64,000 nt of DNA. Origin: Ktedonobacteria bacterium brp13. GTDB taxonomy: Bacteria; Chloroflexota; Ktedonobacteria; Ktedonobacterales; Ktedonobacteraceae. The notes under the pieces are model-generated. The model made no database searches. It was not told the origin of the DNA and saw only the letters and a list, made by a program, of their open reading frames with translations. The translations under genes and the position numbers were made by a program. Of this stretch, positions 35,420 to 42,436 are shown in pieces; position 1 is the stretch's first letter; each line of letters starts with the position of its first letter. Where the stretch lies: contig AP024096.1 in the NCBI GenBank assembly GCA_015099395.1, positions 3,534,001-3,598,000 of the forward strand, in the 5' to 3' direction.

Positions 35420-35731
35420 CAGAGAGGCAAGGAAGGCGCAGCTGGCGAATTTTTCCGTGATCCCCTCGTCGGTTGGGTCCTCCTCGCATCCGGCTACCTG
35501 GTCGGCACGGCCATTTTTTCCTATGCGCCCGGCTGCGTCCCATTTCCACATCTCGACGTCATTACCAATCTCCCTGATTTCATCGGCTATGACTATCCAG
35601 GCTGCACCACCGACTGGGTCACAGCCACCCAAGAACATTATCTCAACCACTGGGATGCCCTCATGGAAGACTGGATCGACGAAATCACCGAAGGCACACC
35701 GCACCCTAATGCTTTACCACTAAACCTTTAA
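35420..35731 (+). pseudogene. 5'-truncated gene fragment
   Basis: After an in-frame TAA at 35417 the frame reads on without any start codon: KEGAAGEFFRDPLVGWVLLASGYLVGTAIFSYAPGC.. DFIGYDYPGCTTDW.. HYLNHWDALMEDWIDEITEG, ending 11 bp before the next gene. The amino-acid sequence is protein-like and codon use is normal, so it is the 3' part of a lost gene. I do not recognise the family. It lies upstream of 35743, probably once in the same operon. Confidence 0.6.
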
Positions 35732-35742
35732 GGAGGATACAG

Positions 35743-36597
35743 ATGAAACAGCAGCACACACAACCTGTCTTTTTGCTTGATCCCACGATTGATCAATACG
35801 ATCGTGATCGCGTTGCCTATGCACTGGAGAACGTTCTCACCCAATTCCAGCTCCGGTCACCAGGCGATATCATGTGCGACGGATCCATCAGCGCGGGCTT
35901 CTGTACCGTGTGCCGCGCCCCTACCACCCTCACCTCGCATATCTTCTTCAAGGAGCACATTCCCTTTTCCTCGAGTAATGAGTGCCTTCTTGCTCTGATG
36001 CATGACCTCCTTCAGCAATGGTCTCTTCAGGATCTTCGCCTCCTGGGTACCATCCTGCGGGACGACGATCCCTTTTCGGCTTGCCAGGATATCATCCACG
36101 TCAACCAACACCGTCATCCCCTGGGCATCGCCTGGTTCCAGCATCCCGGTACTCCCTGGTCGTCCGACCCTGACCACATCCGAGAGTTGGCACCCGATGT
36201 CTTCTTCGTGCCGGTGTCCTCCTTCTACCAGATGCCGTCAGACGATCCACCACAAGCCGGGCTCTTCATCGGTCGCGTGCTCGCCCACCTGACCCTCTCC
36301 CCCAAAACCCTGCGCGCAGGCGCTGAAGACCCCAATAGCCAATGGGTCTCCTTTGCCCCCGATCGTGTCCACCTGCCCCTGACCGAACACCCTTCCTGGC
36401 AGTGCGCCTTCTCCCTCGCCCTCGACGACTTTATTGCGGCCTGCCACGAAGAAGAAGAGCCGGAGGAGATCATCGACTTCTCCGACATCTTGCTCGATGA
36501 AGAAGAAACACACGAAGAGAACACCACCGTCCGTCTCAAGGAAGAAGACGCTGCACAGGAGGAGCGCACTACAGACACTACAGAGGGCATTTCCTAA
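35743..36597 (+). pseudogene. Hypothetical protein gene truncated by insertion sequence
   Basis: ATG with an ideal AAGGAGG site. The product ends ..TTDTTEGIS, and the last four codons plus the stop are the first bases of the IS (GAG GGC ATT TCC TAA). Hence the original 3' end is lost. About 280 residues remain: a globular front (FCTVCRAPTTLTSHIFFKEH), a middle with VSSFYQMPSDDPPQAGLFIGRVLAHLTL, and an acidic tail (EEEEPEEIIDFSDILLDEEE). No family recognised. It may still be translated. Confidence 0.65.
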
Positions 36598-37753
36598 CTC
36601 AGAAACCCTCCCACGTATGAGCTAAAACGCGTTTGGGAGAGCGGATGAGGTCGGGGCGTCCAGCTTGATGGGCAGCCAAAGCGACGATGATGGTAGCAGT
36701 GTAGGTCAGAGCAACCTGCCGGGCGATGGTGGACCAACCAGAGAGAGGAGGACGTTGCAGATGAAAGAAGAGAAAGACGCGGCCAAAGAACCGTTCGATG
36801 CCACTCCGTTTGCCCAGTTCTTCTTTAGTCCAGGTGGGAGGCAAACAGGAACGATTTTTCTGACGTTTCGGGTTCCACGGGATCACTGCGACGGCTCCTA
36901 GAACACCGTGAATCCAGGCAATAAGGCGCAAGCCCCAATAGGCAGCATCCAAACGGATCACGCGCGGACGGATGCGATACAACAGCACCGCCCACGCCAG
37001 CAGTGGTTTGGCGAATGGTGCATCATGGGCATTGGCAGGAGAAAGGAGAAAAAAGAGGGGCAATCCCGAACCACGACAGATGAGGGTATGAACGCGATAG
37101 CCGCGTAAGAGTGGACAAGGATGCTGAGCGGGAGCATGGCCAAAGGCTGCATCAGGGTCGGCGCGGTGCCAGGCGAGAATGGGGACACTATCGATAATGA
37201 GATCGCGAGCACCGATGAGCCGACTGCGGATGGCGGTGAGGACGCTGAGGACAAACAGCGCCTCAGGCAGCGTCGCGCCACCAAGCTTGCTGCGTTTGCA
37301 CTGCTGCGACGAACTCGGAATGCGGGGGTGGCCATCCGTGTCGAGCGGTAAACCGCACGCCAAGGCCAGCGCAGGCCACGAGCGTAACCAGTCGCGCATA
37401 TCGGCGTAGGAAAGCCGCCAAAGCGTGCGCAGAAGTGCAATGAGCAGCAAAGACTCTTCACGATATGTCCGAGGTGCACCACCGGGGCCTTTGGGCAATG
37501 GGGGAGGACACCGATGATGAGCCAAGCGCACGGCCAAGTGGCAAAGCGTCAGCAGATGCAAGGTGTTCACCAAGGTGAGGGCATCAATATACAAAGCTGG
37601 GCCAAGCCGGGCGTGCGCACGATGATATGCTGGTGGGGGCACTGGTGCCGCTTCGTTGACGAGTGTGGGCATCATTAGCTGATCTCCATCACGAGGGAAC
37701 GAACCTCGGTTAGGATCAGTTTACCTTACTCCGTCACATTCGGAAATACCCTC
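36583..37753 (-). mobile_element. Insertion sequence, IS4/IS5-type DDE transposon
   Basis: 1171 bp with imperfect inverted ends: left GAGGGCATTTCCTAACTCAG, right (reverse) GAGGGTATTTCCGAATGTGA. It contains a single transposase gene. The left end supplies the stop codon of the interrupted gene 35743. No clear target duplication can be read in the flanks. A second left end exists as the palindrome at 38558-38620, and a degraded relative is at 33391. Confidence 0.8.
36599..37675 (-). CDS. IS4/IS5-family transposase
   Basis: 358 residues within the IS at 36583-37753. The DDE triad can be placed: Asp in RDLIIDSVPILAWHR, Asp in RVIRLDAAYWGLR, Glu in GKRSGIERFFGRVF. The C-terminal RFFGRVFLFFHLQRPP and the front CHLAVRLAHHRCPPPL fit transposase family DDE_Tnp_1. 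The enzyme cuts the IS ends and joins them to target DNA. The frame is intact, so the element may be active; whether it moved recently is not shown. Confidence 0.9.
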   Translation of the reverse strand: MMPTLVNEAAPVPPPAYHRAHARLGPALYIDALTLVNTLHLLTLCHLAVRLAHHRCPPPLPKGPGGAPRTYREESLLLIALLRTLWRLSYADMRDWLRSWPALALACGLPLDTDGHPRIPSSSQQCKRSKLGGATLPEALFVLSVLTAIRSRLIGARDLIIDSVPILAWHRADPDAAFGHAPAQHPCPLLRGYRVHTLICRGSGLPLFFLLSPANAHDAPFAKPLLAWAVLLYRIRPRVIRLDAAYWGLRLIAWIHGVLGAVAVIPWNPKRQKNRSCLPPTWTKEELGKRSGIERFFGRVFLFFHLQRPPLSGWSTIARQVALTYTATIIVALAAHQAGRPDLIRSPKRVLAHTWEGF

Positions 37754-37787
37754 CAAGGAGGATACCATACTTGCCTTGTTTCTCTCG

Positions 37788-37816
37788 TTTACTACTTCAC
37801 TGCTTTGGATTATACT
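37788..37816 (+). promoter_or_regulatory. Candidate promoter for the RibD-like gene
   Basis: TTTACT, 17-bp spacer, TATACT; 58 bp ahead of the ATG at 37874 and outside the IS end. Confidence 0.55.
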
Positions 37817-37873
37817 CTCTATCAAGCGGAGTATCCGCAAACACCCCACTATTCAAAATGAAGGAGCATACAC

Positions 37874-38464
37874 ATGGGCCAAATTACTACCGGGTTCTCA
37901 ATGTCGCTGGATGGCTATGTTGCCGGACCAGACGATGATGTTTCGCTCGTTTTCAAGTGGATGACGAGCGGCGACACTAATCTTACCGCATCAAAAGGCG
38001 ATGGAGATATAGAACTCAAGGTTTCAGAGAAGAGTGTTGAGGTATTTGAGGAGGCAATTGAGCAGATAGGGGCACTGGTAGCGGGGCGAAGATTGTTCGA
38101 GATGACACATGGATGGGGAGGTAAGCACCCTGTGAATGCGCCAGTTGTGGTAGTAACCCATCGACCCGCGCCAGAATGGGTCAAGGCAGATTGGCCCGTC
38201 ACCTTCGCCAATAGCATAGAAAGCGCCATCGAGCAAGCCAAAGCCATCGCCGGCGACAAAAAGGTAGCCATCGCTTCCACTACCATTCTTCATCAGTGCC
38301 TGCGGGCGGGGCTGGTGGACGAGATCCATGTCGATCTGGTGCCCTACCTGCTTGGCGCTGGCGTGCGCATGTTCGATACCCTCGATGCGCCCATAGAGCT
38401 GAAAAGCACCAGCATCATCCCCTCAACTGGAGTAACCCACCTCACCTTCCGTATCGTCAAATAA
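37874..38464 (+). CDS. Dihydrofolate-reductase-fold protein (RibD C-terminal domain family)
   Basis: 196 residues, ATG with AAGGAG upstream. Shows the RibD-C/DHFR-like pattern: FSMSLDGYVAGPDDD at the front, GALVAGRRLFEMTHGWGG, VAIASTTILHQCLRAGLVDEIHVDLVPYLLGAGVRMF, the last part being the NADPH-facing LVDEIHxxxxPxxLGxG motif. In riboflavin synthesis RibD-C reduces a pyrimidine, but stand-alone members have varied, often unknown, reductase roles. The gene is isolated between mobile DNA. Confidence 0.87.
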   Translation: MGQITTGFSMSLDGYVAGPDDDVSLVFKWMTSGDTNLTASKGDGDIELKVSEKSVEVFEEAIEQIGALVAGRRLFEMTHGWGGKHPVNAPVVVVTHRPAPEWVKADWPVTFANSIESAIEQAKAIAGDKKVAIASTTILHQCLRAGLVDEIHVDLVPYLLGAGVRMFDTLDAPIELKSTSIIPSTGVTHLTFRIVK

Positions 38465-38557
38465 GTCTTGGCGCCTCCAATCGGTCGGGATGGCTTGCCT
38501 GCGACCCTTCCATCAGGCAGCCAGACAGACTCTCGATGACACTGGATTGGACTGTCT

Positions 38558-38620
38558 GAGGGCATTTCCTAACTCAGAAACCCCATATGTAGGAGGGTTT
38601 CTGAGTTAGGAAATGCCCTC
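38558..38620. mobile_element. 63-bp palindrome from two left ends of the IS
   Basis: Two perfect 26-bp arms (38558-38583 and 38595-38620) separated by 11 bp. The arm is identical to the first 26 bases of the IS at 36583. Flanking 8-mers GACTGTCT and GAATGTCT agree in 7 of 8 positions, which could be a target duplication. It is a minimal derivative carrying only two transposase-recognition ends. Confidence 0.75.
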
Positions 38621-38703
38621 GAATGTCTTAATCAAGTATGGAACAAGGATCAGCTGTCTGCTCTTCGCCGAATATGACAAAGACTCCCTTGGAGGAGAAA
38701 ACG

Positions 38704-38853
38704 ATGGAAGATCGAAAACCAGGGTGCTTTCACCCCATCACACTCATCTACTCTGCAGTCGGGAGTATATGTCTTCTCGTTGGGTCAAGATCGATCTGGT
38801 ATTGGATGAGTGCGCCTCCCGCTCCGCCGCCGGGGCCCGGTCGTGGTCTGTAA
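38704..38853 (+). CDS. Short hypothetical membrane peptide
   Basis: 49 codons: ATG with GAGGAG six bases upstream, then MEDRKPGCFHPITLIYSAVGSIC.., one hydrophobic helix and a Pro-rich tail. The ribosome site is good, but the frame is short and lies in a patchwork between mobile DNA and the repeated metallophosphoesterase end. It may be the start of a lost gene. Confidence 0.35.
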   Translation: MEDRKPGCFHPITLIYSAVGSICLLVGSRSIWYWMSAPPAPPPGPGRGL

Positions 38854-38856
38854 CAG

Positions 38857-39142
38857 ACGGCGCAGTATGGGGATGCCCGAGATCACGGCAGCTCTTGAAA
38901 AATATCGACCATCCTACCATTTCTATGGACATATCGGCGGTGAATATCAACAGGGTACCTCCGAAAATGGCACCACCCACTATTGTAAGTTAGCCGACCT
39001 GGATTGGCGTGGAACAGAGCGCGTCGTCCATCCTGGTTCAATGGCAATCTTACGCTGGCACGATCAAACAACCCATTCGTTCAGTATTGTGCGCGCCCCC
39101 TGGTACCAGGAGTATACAGCCAATACCTGGCTCAGGCTATAA
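38857..39142 (+). pseudogene. Metallophosphoesterase 3' fragment (duplicate)
   Basis: 286 bp matching 30952-31237 with 14 mismatches (95% identity); about the last 110 bp are identical apart from the final two codons. It encodes the C-terminal 94 residues, SMGMPEITAALEKYRPSYHFYGHIGG.. TANTWLRL, and stops at the same place. No start codon fits. Most changes are synonymous, so selection acted on the sequence before or after duplication. Confidence 0.9.
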
Positions 39143-39163
39143 TGCATGTTTCTCTCCTCAACC

Positions 39164-39193
39164 TTGACTTTTTGCGGTAACCCGTGCTAGTAT
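39164..39193 (+). promoter_or_regulatory. Promoter of the nitroreductase gene
   Basis: TTGACT (39164-39169), 18-bp spacer, TAGTAT (39188-39193); 65 bp ahead of the ATG. Confidence 0.6.
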
Positions 39194-39258
39194 CCGAGTC
39201 ATAAGGTAGGATATAAACGCTACCGTATATTTAAACTAAAAAGTAAGGTAAAACCTGC

Positions 39259-39882
39259 ATGACGGAAACGTTGGAAGTTGCTCAAAATCGTACTATTTTC
39301 TCTACCATTAAGAGTCGTCGCTCTACAAAGCGCATGACTGATGAGGTGCCGGCCCGTGCGCTGATTGAGCGCATTTTAGAGGCGGCTACCTATGCTCCTA
39401 ATCATTATAAAACTGAGCCCTGGAAGTTCTTTGTGCTGACGGGCAAGAGCCGAGAGCGTCTGGCCGAGGTGATGGTCGATGCTCTGAAGCTGCGTATGGG
39501 CGAGACAGAGGGTGAGAAGGCACAGGCGAAGTTGCAGAAAGAGTATAATCGCCCACTGCAGTCGCCTGTCATTATCGCGGTCGCTGTGACGCGTCCACAA
39601 CTTGAGTGGGAGCGGGATATTGAGAATGTCGCAGCCACTGCGGCTGCTGTCCAGAATATGCTATTGACGGCTGAGGAGCTTGGTCTGGCAACCCTCTGGC
39701 GCACTGGCGACGCGGTCTATGATCCGGCAGTCAAGGCCTGGTTTGGACTGCAATCCGATGAGCATCTGCTAGCGCTGGTCCAACTGGGTTATCCTGTAAC
39801 ACATTTACCTGAGCGCACTCCTACTCATTTCAGTAGCAGGACAGTCTGGTTGGATGGCGGGGATGGCGGCAACGAAGCATAA
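39259..39882 (+). CDS. Nitroreductase family protein
   Basis: 207 residues. FMN-binding reductase fold: IKSRRSTKRMTDEVPARALIERILEAATYAPNHYKTEPWKFFVLTG carries the RRS and N-x-x-P-W FMN contacts, and NMLLTAEELGLATLWRTG the C-terminal isoalloxazine-side contact. Family members are NAD(P)H-dependent, reducing nitro groups, quinones or flavins. The specific partner is unknown. It lies just outside the repeated 3' end that closes the island. Confidence 0.9.
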   Translation: MTETLEVAQNRTIFSTIKSRRSTKRMTDEVPARALIERILEAATYAPNHYKTEPWKFFVLTGKSRERLAEVMVDALKLRMGETEGEKAQAKLQKEYNRPLQSPVIIAVAVTRPQLEWERDIENVAATAAAVQNMLLTAEELGLATLWRTGDAVYDPAVKAWFGLQSDEHLLALVQLGYPVTHLPERTPTHFSSRTVWLDGGDGGNEA

Positions 39883-39919
39883 CCACCCGATCGGTGTTCT
39901 CTATCCTACACGATCGCTC

Positions 39920-40834
39920 CTACAAGACCTGAATGGCTGGATGGAGCCAGCCCTGTAGGAGCTTTTGGTCAGGATAATAGAGCCCAAACTGGAGCAGTCC
40001 CCACAATGAGAATACCAGAGCAGCGTAACGTGATGCCAGCGGTAGATACTTTTCCTCGAGCGCGGTCAACGGACGCTGACTGGTATAACCGCTGAGAAAG
40101 CTGCGATACCAGCGCTCCTCACGTACGGCATTCCCTGCCCCTTGATAGCGATAACAGCAACTCAAGATCGCAACCGCCATGTCTATAAGCACTGGACCAG
40201 TACCCACCTCCTCCCAATCAAGCAACGCCACGAAGGTCTCTTGCGCAAAAAGACAGTTGTTACGCGTCGGATCACCATGCTGGATACCATACGGCAACTG
40301 CTCATAAGGCAGCTGCGCAATCTGCTCGTATGCATCGATCAGCGGTACCAGCAGCTCACGATCAAAAGATTGTTGAGCCAGTGCCATGCCATGCGTAAGA
40401 TACTCTCTACTCAGAACGTTCCTGGTCGCAGGTAAGCCTGCATAGGGTAGCGCATGCAAACGAGCAAGCTGCGCACCAATCAGCCAGCAGACATTATCCT
40501 GTCTCGTTGGCGGCTGACCGGCTAACCTCTTCTCAAGGACAGCACGTCGCTCATGGCCTTCCCAGAGATATGAACCATTGGGGGCTTTAAGATAGTAGGC
40601 AGCAGGATAGTGATGCTGCTGGAGTCGTTCGAGATACACAAACTCTTTGTTGATCTCTACACGCTCATTAAGCAGGAACTTGACCAGGAAATCGCCTGTC
40701 GTGGTCGTGACAAAATAATTCTGGTTTGAGTAGCCACCCGCCCAGGTCGCCTGCTCAAACTGTCCCAGAGCAAAGTCGTTGATAATGGCCTGCAACGCCT
40801 CTTGCGGAATACTATTACTTGCTGCCCAGGGCAT
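39920..40834 (-). CDS. APH-fold phosphotransferase (aminoglycoside/choline kinase-like), in RiPP-like operon
   Basis: 304 residues, ATG with AGAGGGGAC upstream, overlapping the end of the radical SAM gene by 20 bp. Kinase features: Lys52 in LVKFLL, catalytic HGDPTRNN (His186, Asp188, Asn193) and metal-binding Asp206 in ALLDWEEVG. Such enzymes phosphorylate small molecules; in class V lanthipeptide clusters APH-fold proteins act on Ser/Thr of a precursor peptide together with a HopA1-like lyase. No lyase is visible here, so a role on the adjacent peptide is only an idea. The tight overlap with the maturase gene argues for a shared pathway. Confidence 0.85.
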   Translation of the reverse strand: MPWAASNSIPQEALQAIINDFALGQFEQATWAGGYSNQNYFVTTTTGDFLVKFLLNERVEINKEFVYLERLQQHHYPAAYYLKAPNGSYLWEGHERRAVLEKRLAGQPPTRQDNVCWLIGAQLARLHALPYAGLPATRNVLSREYLTHGMALAQQSFDRELLVPLIDAYEQIAQLPYEQLPYGIQHGDPTRNNCLFAQETFVALLDWEEVGTGPVLIDMAVAILSCCYRYQGAGNAVREERWYRSFLSGYTSQRPLTALEEKYLPLASRYAALVFSLWGLLQFGLYYPDQKLLQGWLHPAIQVL

Positions 40835-41996
40835 TATATGTCCCCTCTTGTACTATCTTCAGCAGGTCCAGCAAACTATAGGACGACTGCCCACTTTCGA
40901 GTTGGATCTCGGGGATGATGCGCTCCCAGATGTGATCATAGATCTGCAACAAATCACTACAGTAGACGCTGGGATTGTCGTATTGACGCTCGCTTGACCA
41001 GCGATGCGGTAGATAGCCACCGGCACAGACCGAGCTATAACGACACTGCTGGCAGACAGTCGGTAGCTCACAGGTTGCTCGATACGCCATACGCCAGAGC
41101 GGGTCGTCAGCAAGCTCTTGCAATGCATTCGTATGCACATTCAGTGCGGTATGCGTACTGCTATTGCCAGCTATACGTAGGACGTCGACCGGCTCAATTG
41201 CACCATCGGTGAGCACCGTCAACGTCTGTACTGGATTGTAGTTGATCGTCGTTGCCGAGGTCAGGCTAGCGATCAGGCTGGCGACCAGCGTCTCAAAATA
41301 GCGGATAGAGATCCCTTGTTTGAGGTAGGTATCGTACCAGAGATCAAAAAGTGTCAGATAGTAAGGCGCTATCGAGGGTGGATGATCGTCGTGGATCGCA
41401 TCTGGTACCAGGATGTCAAACGCAGAGAGGCCCAGTATCTCGACAAAATGTTGAACGGTAGTCGCAGGATTGCTAGCGGGATCACAGACGGCAAGGACAC
41501 TCGGCTCGATCTGCTGAGCACGCAGACACTGGATACCACTGCGCACACGCTCGTACGTGCCTCGTCCCTGTAGATCGATCCTGGCTCTATCATGGACGGC
41601 GGCAGGGCCATCAACGCTCACAGTAACATGCACATTGAAAAGCCGGAAGATCTGTATCCATTCCGTATCGATCAGGACAGCATTGGTCGTTACTGTCCGC
41701 ATAATTGTGCAGCCCGTACGTGCCTCGATCGCGTCGAGGGCATCCATCAGACCAACAAAGCGCGCCTTGCCAAACAAGAGCGGCTCTCCGCCATGCAAGA
41801 TCAGCGTCATGCTGGCAAGGTGATAGCTCTGAATGTGTACCTCAAGACGGCTGAGGAAGGCTTTTTCAGCCTCCGATGTGAGAATCGGAGGCTTGCTATA
41901 GACAGACTGATCCCGAAACCAGTAGCAGTAGGTACAGTTGAGATTACAGCGCGCCGCCAGTTTCAGTAGGATCTCCTGAAAGACGGGTACGCTCAT
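40815..41996 (-). CDS. Radical SAM/SPASM peptide maturase (FxsB-like, cyclophane-forming type)
   Basis: 393 residues. Radical SAM cluster C17-x3-C21-x2-C24 (ARCNLNCTYCYWF), SAM-binding LILHGGEPLL at 66-74, VSVDGPAAVHDRARIDLQGRGTYERV. The SPASM part has C309, C315, C318, C324 and C346, ending CAGGYLPHRWSSERQYDNPSVYCSDL. The NPSVYC ending and HGGEPLL/DGP..HDR run match the FxsB/GrrM-like maturases known to crosslink an aromatic ring to a nearby side chain in ribosomal peptides. Its ATG overlaps the precursor's TGA by four bases. This strongly suggests it modifies that peptide. Confidence 0.9.
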   Translation of the reverse strand: MSVPVFQEILLKLAARCNLNCTYCYWFRDQSVYSKPPILTSEAEKAFLSRLEVHIQSYHLASMTLILHGGEPLLFGKARFVGLMDALDAIEARTGCTIMRTVTTNAVLIDTEWIQIFRLFNVHVTVSVDGPAAVHDRARIDLQGRGTYERVRSGIQCLRAQQIEPSVLAVCDPASNPATTVQHFVEILGLSAFDILVPDAIHDDHPPSIAPYYLTLFDLWYDTYLKQGISIRYFETLVASLIASLTSATTINYNPVQTLTVLTDGAIEPVDVLRIAGNSSTHTALNVHTNALQELADDPLWRMAYRATCELPTVCQQCRYSSVCAGGYLPHRWSSERQYDNPSVYCSDLLQIYDHIWERIIPEIQLESGQSSYSLLDLLKIVQEGTYNALGSK

Positions 41997-42247
41997 GCGC
42001 TATTCCGATGCTCAAGTTGTGCACGCAGACGCCCTAACAACGCAGCATCGGCGACTGGATCTGGCGACTGGATCTGGGTTCTCGCGGCATCAGGCATCTC
42101 TGCCTTACTGTAGCGATCTGCCTTGCTGTAGCGATCACCCTTGCTATAACCAGCCGTGAGGTGTGGATGAATAGAAGATTTGAGACGAAGATCTGGTCCG
42201 AGGGCCGTGATAACACGACGTAGGTCGTTCGTAGCGATAGTAGGCAT
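41993..42247 (-). CDS. Candidate RiPP precursor with three Tyr-Ser-Lys units
   Basis: 84 residues, ATG with a strong AAGGGGGAG site. The first 32 residues look like a leader (NDLRRVITALGPDLRLKSS); residues 33-50 are GYSKGD, RYSKAD, RYSKAE, three near-identical hexapeptides; the tail (ADAALLGRLRAQLEHRNSA) may form a helix. An aromatic residue two before a Lys is the spacing expected for a three-residue cyclophane, the product type of FxsB-like enzymes. No Cys is present. The stop codon is coupled (ATGA) to the maturase start. A 13-bp tandem duplication at 42050-42075 shifted the frame of the tail relative to a single-copy version. Confidence 0.7.
   Translation of the reverse strand: MPTIATNDLRRVITALGPDLRLKSSIHPHLTAGYSKGDRYSKADRYSKAEMPDAARTQIQSPDPVADAALLGRLRAQLEHRNSA
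42098..42151 (-). repeat. 18-bp repeats coding the YSK core
   Basis: Three 18-bp units with synonymous changes (TACAGCAAG, TACAGTAAG, TATAGCAAG), so amino acids are kept more strictly than DNA. Confidence 0.8.
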
Positions 42248-42331
42248 TAACTCCCCCTTGAAAATATCTCGTTGGAAAGCAATACAATATTTTCGTGCTA
42301 CATCCTATCAGCTAATTAATGGAATATTGTA

Positions 42332-42361
42332 ATATTAGCATGTGCTAGTAACACGTGTCAA
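42332..42361 (-). promoter_or_regulatory. Promoter of the precursor-maturase operon
   Basis: TTGACA (42356-42361) and TAATAT (42332-42337) on the minus strand, 18-bp spacing, 85 bp upstream of the precursor start codon. Confidence 0.6.
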
Positions 42362-42368
42362 GCTTGAC
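42357..42368. promoter_or_regulatory. Palindrome covering the -35 box
   Basis: GTCAAGCTTGAC, a perfect 12-bp dyad that overlaps the -35 hexamer of the precursor promoter; ACACGTGT, another dyad, lies directly beside it. A regulator binding here could switch the cluster. Confidence 0.5.
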
Positions 42369-42436
42369 CCTGTCGTATTGTATGCTATGTGATTGATTAT
42401 TACACATAAATACATGTATTTCAGCCTGGCTACTGC

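Noticed and set aside
35147..35704. 185-codon minus-strand frame
   Set aside because: The plus strand holds the end of the exported protein and a protein-like fragment; the minus product shows no family features.
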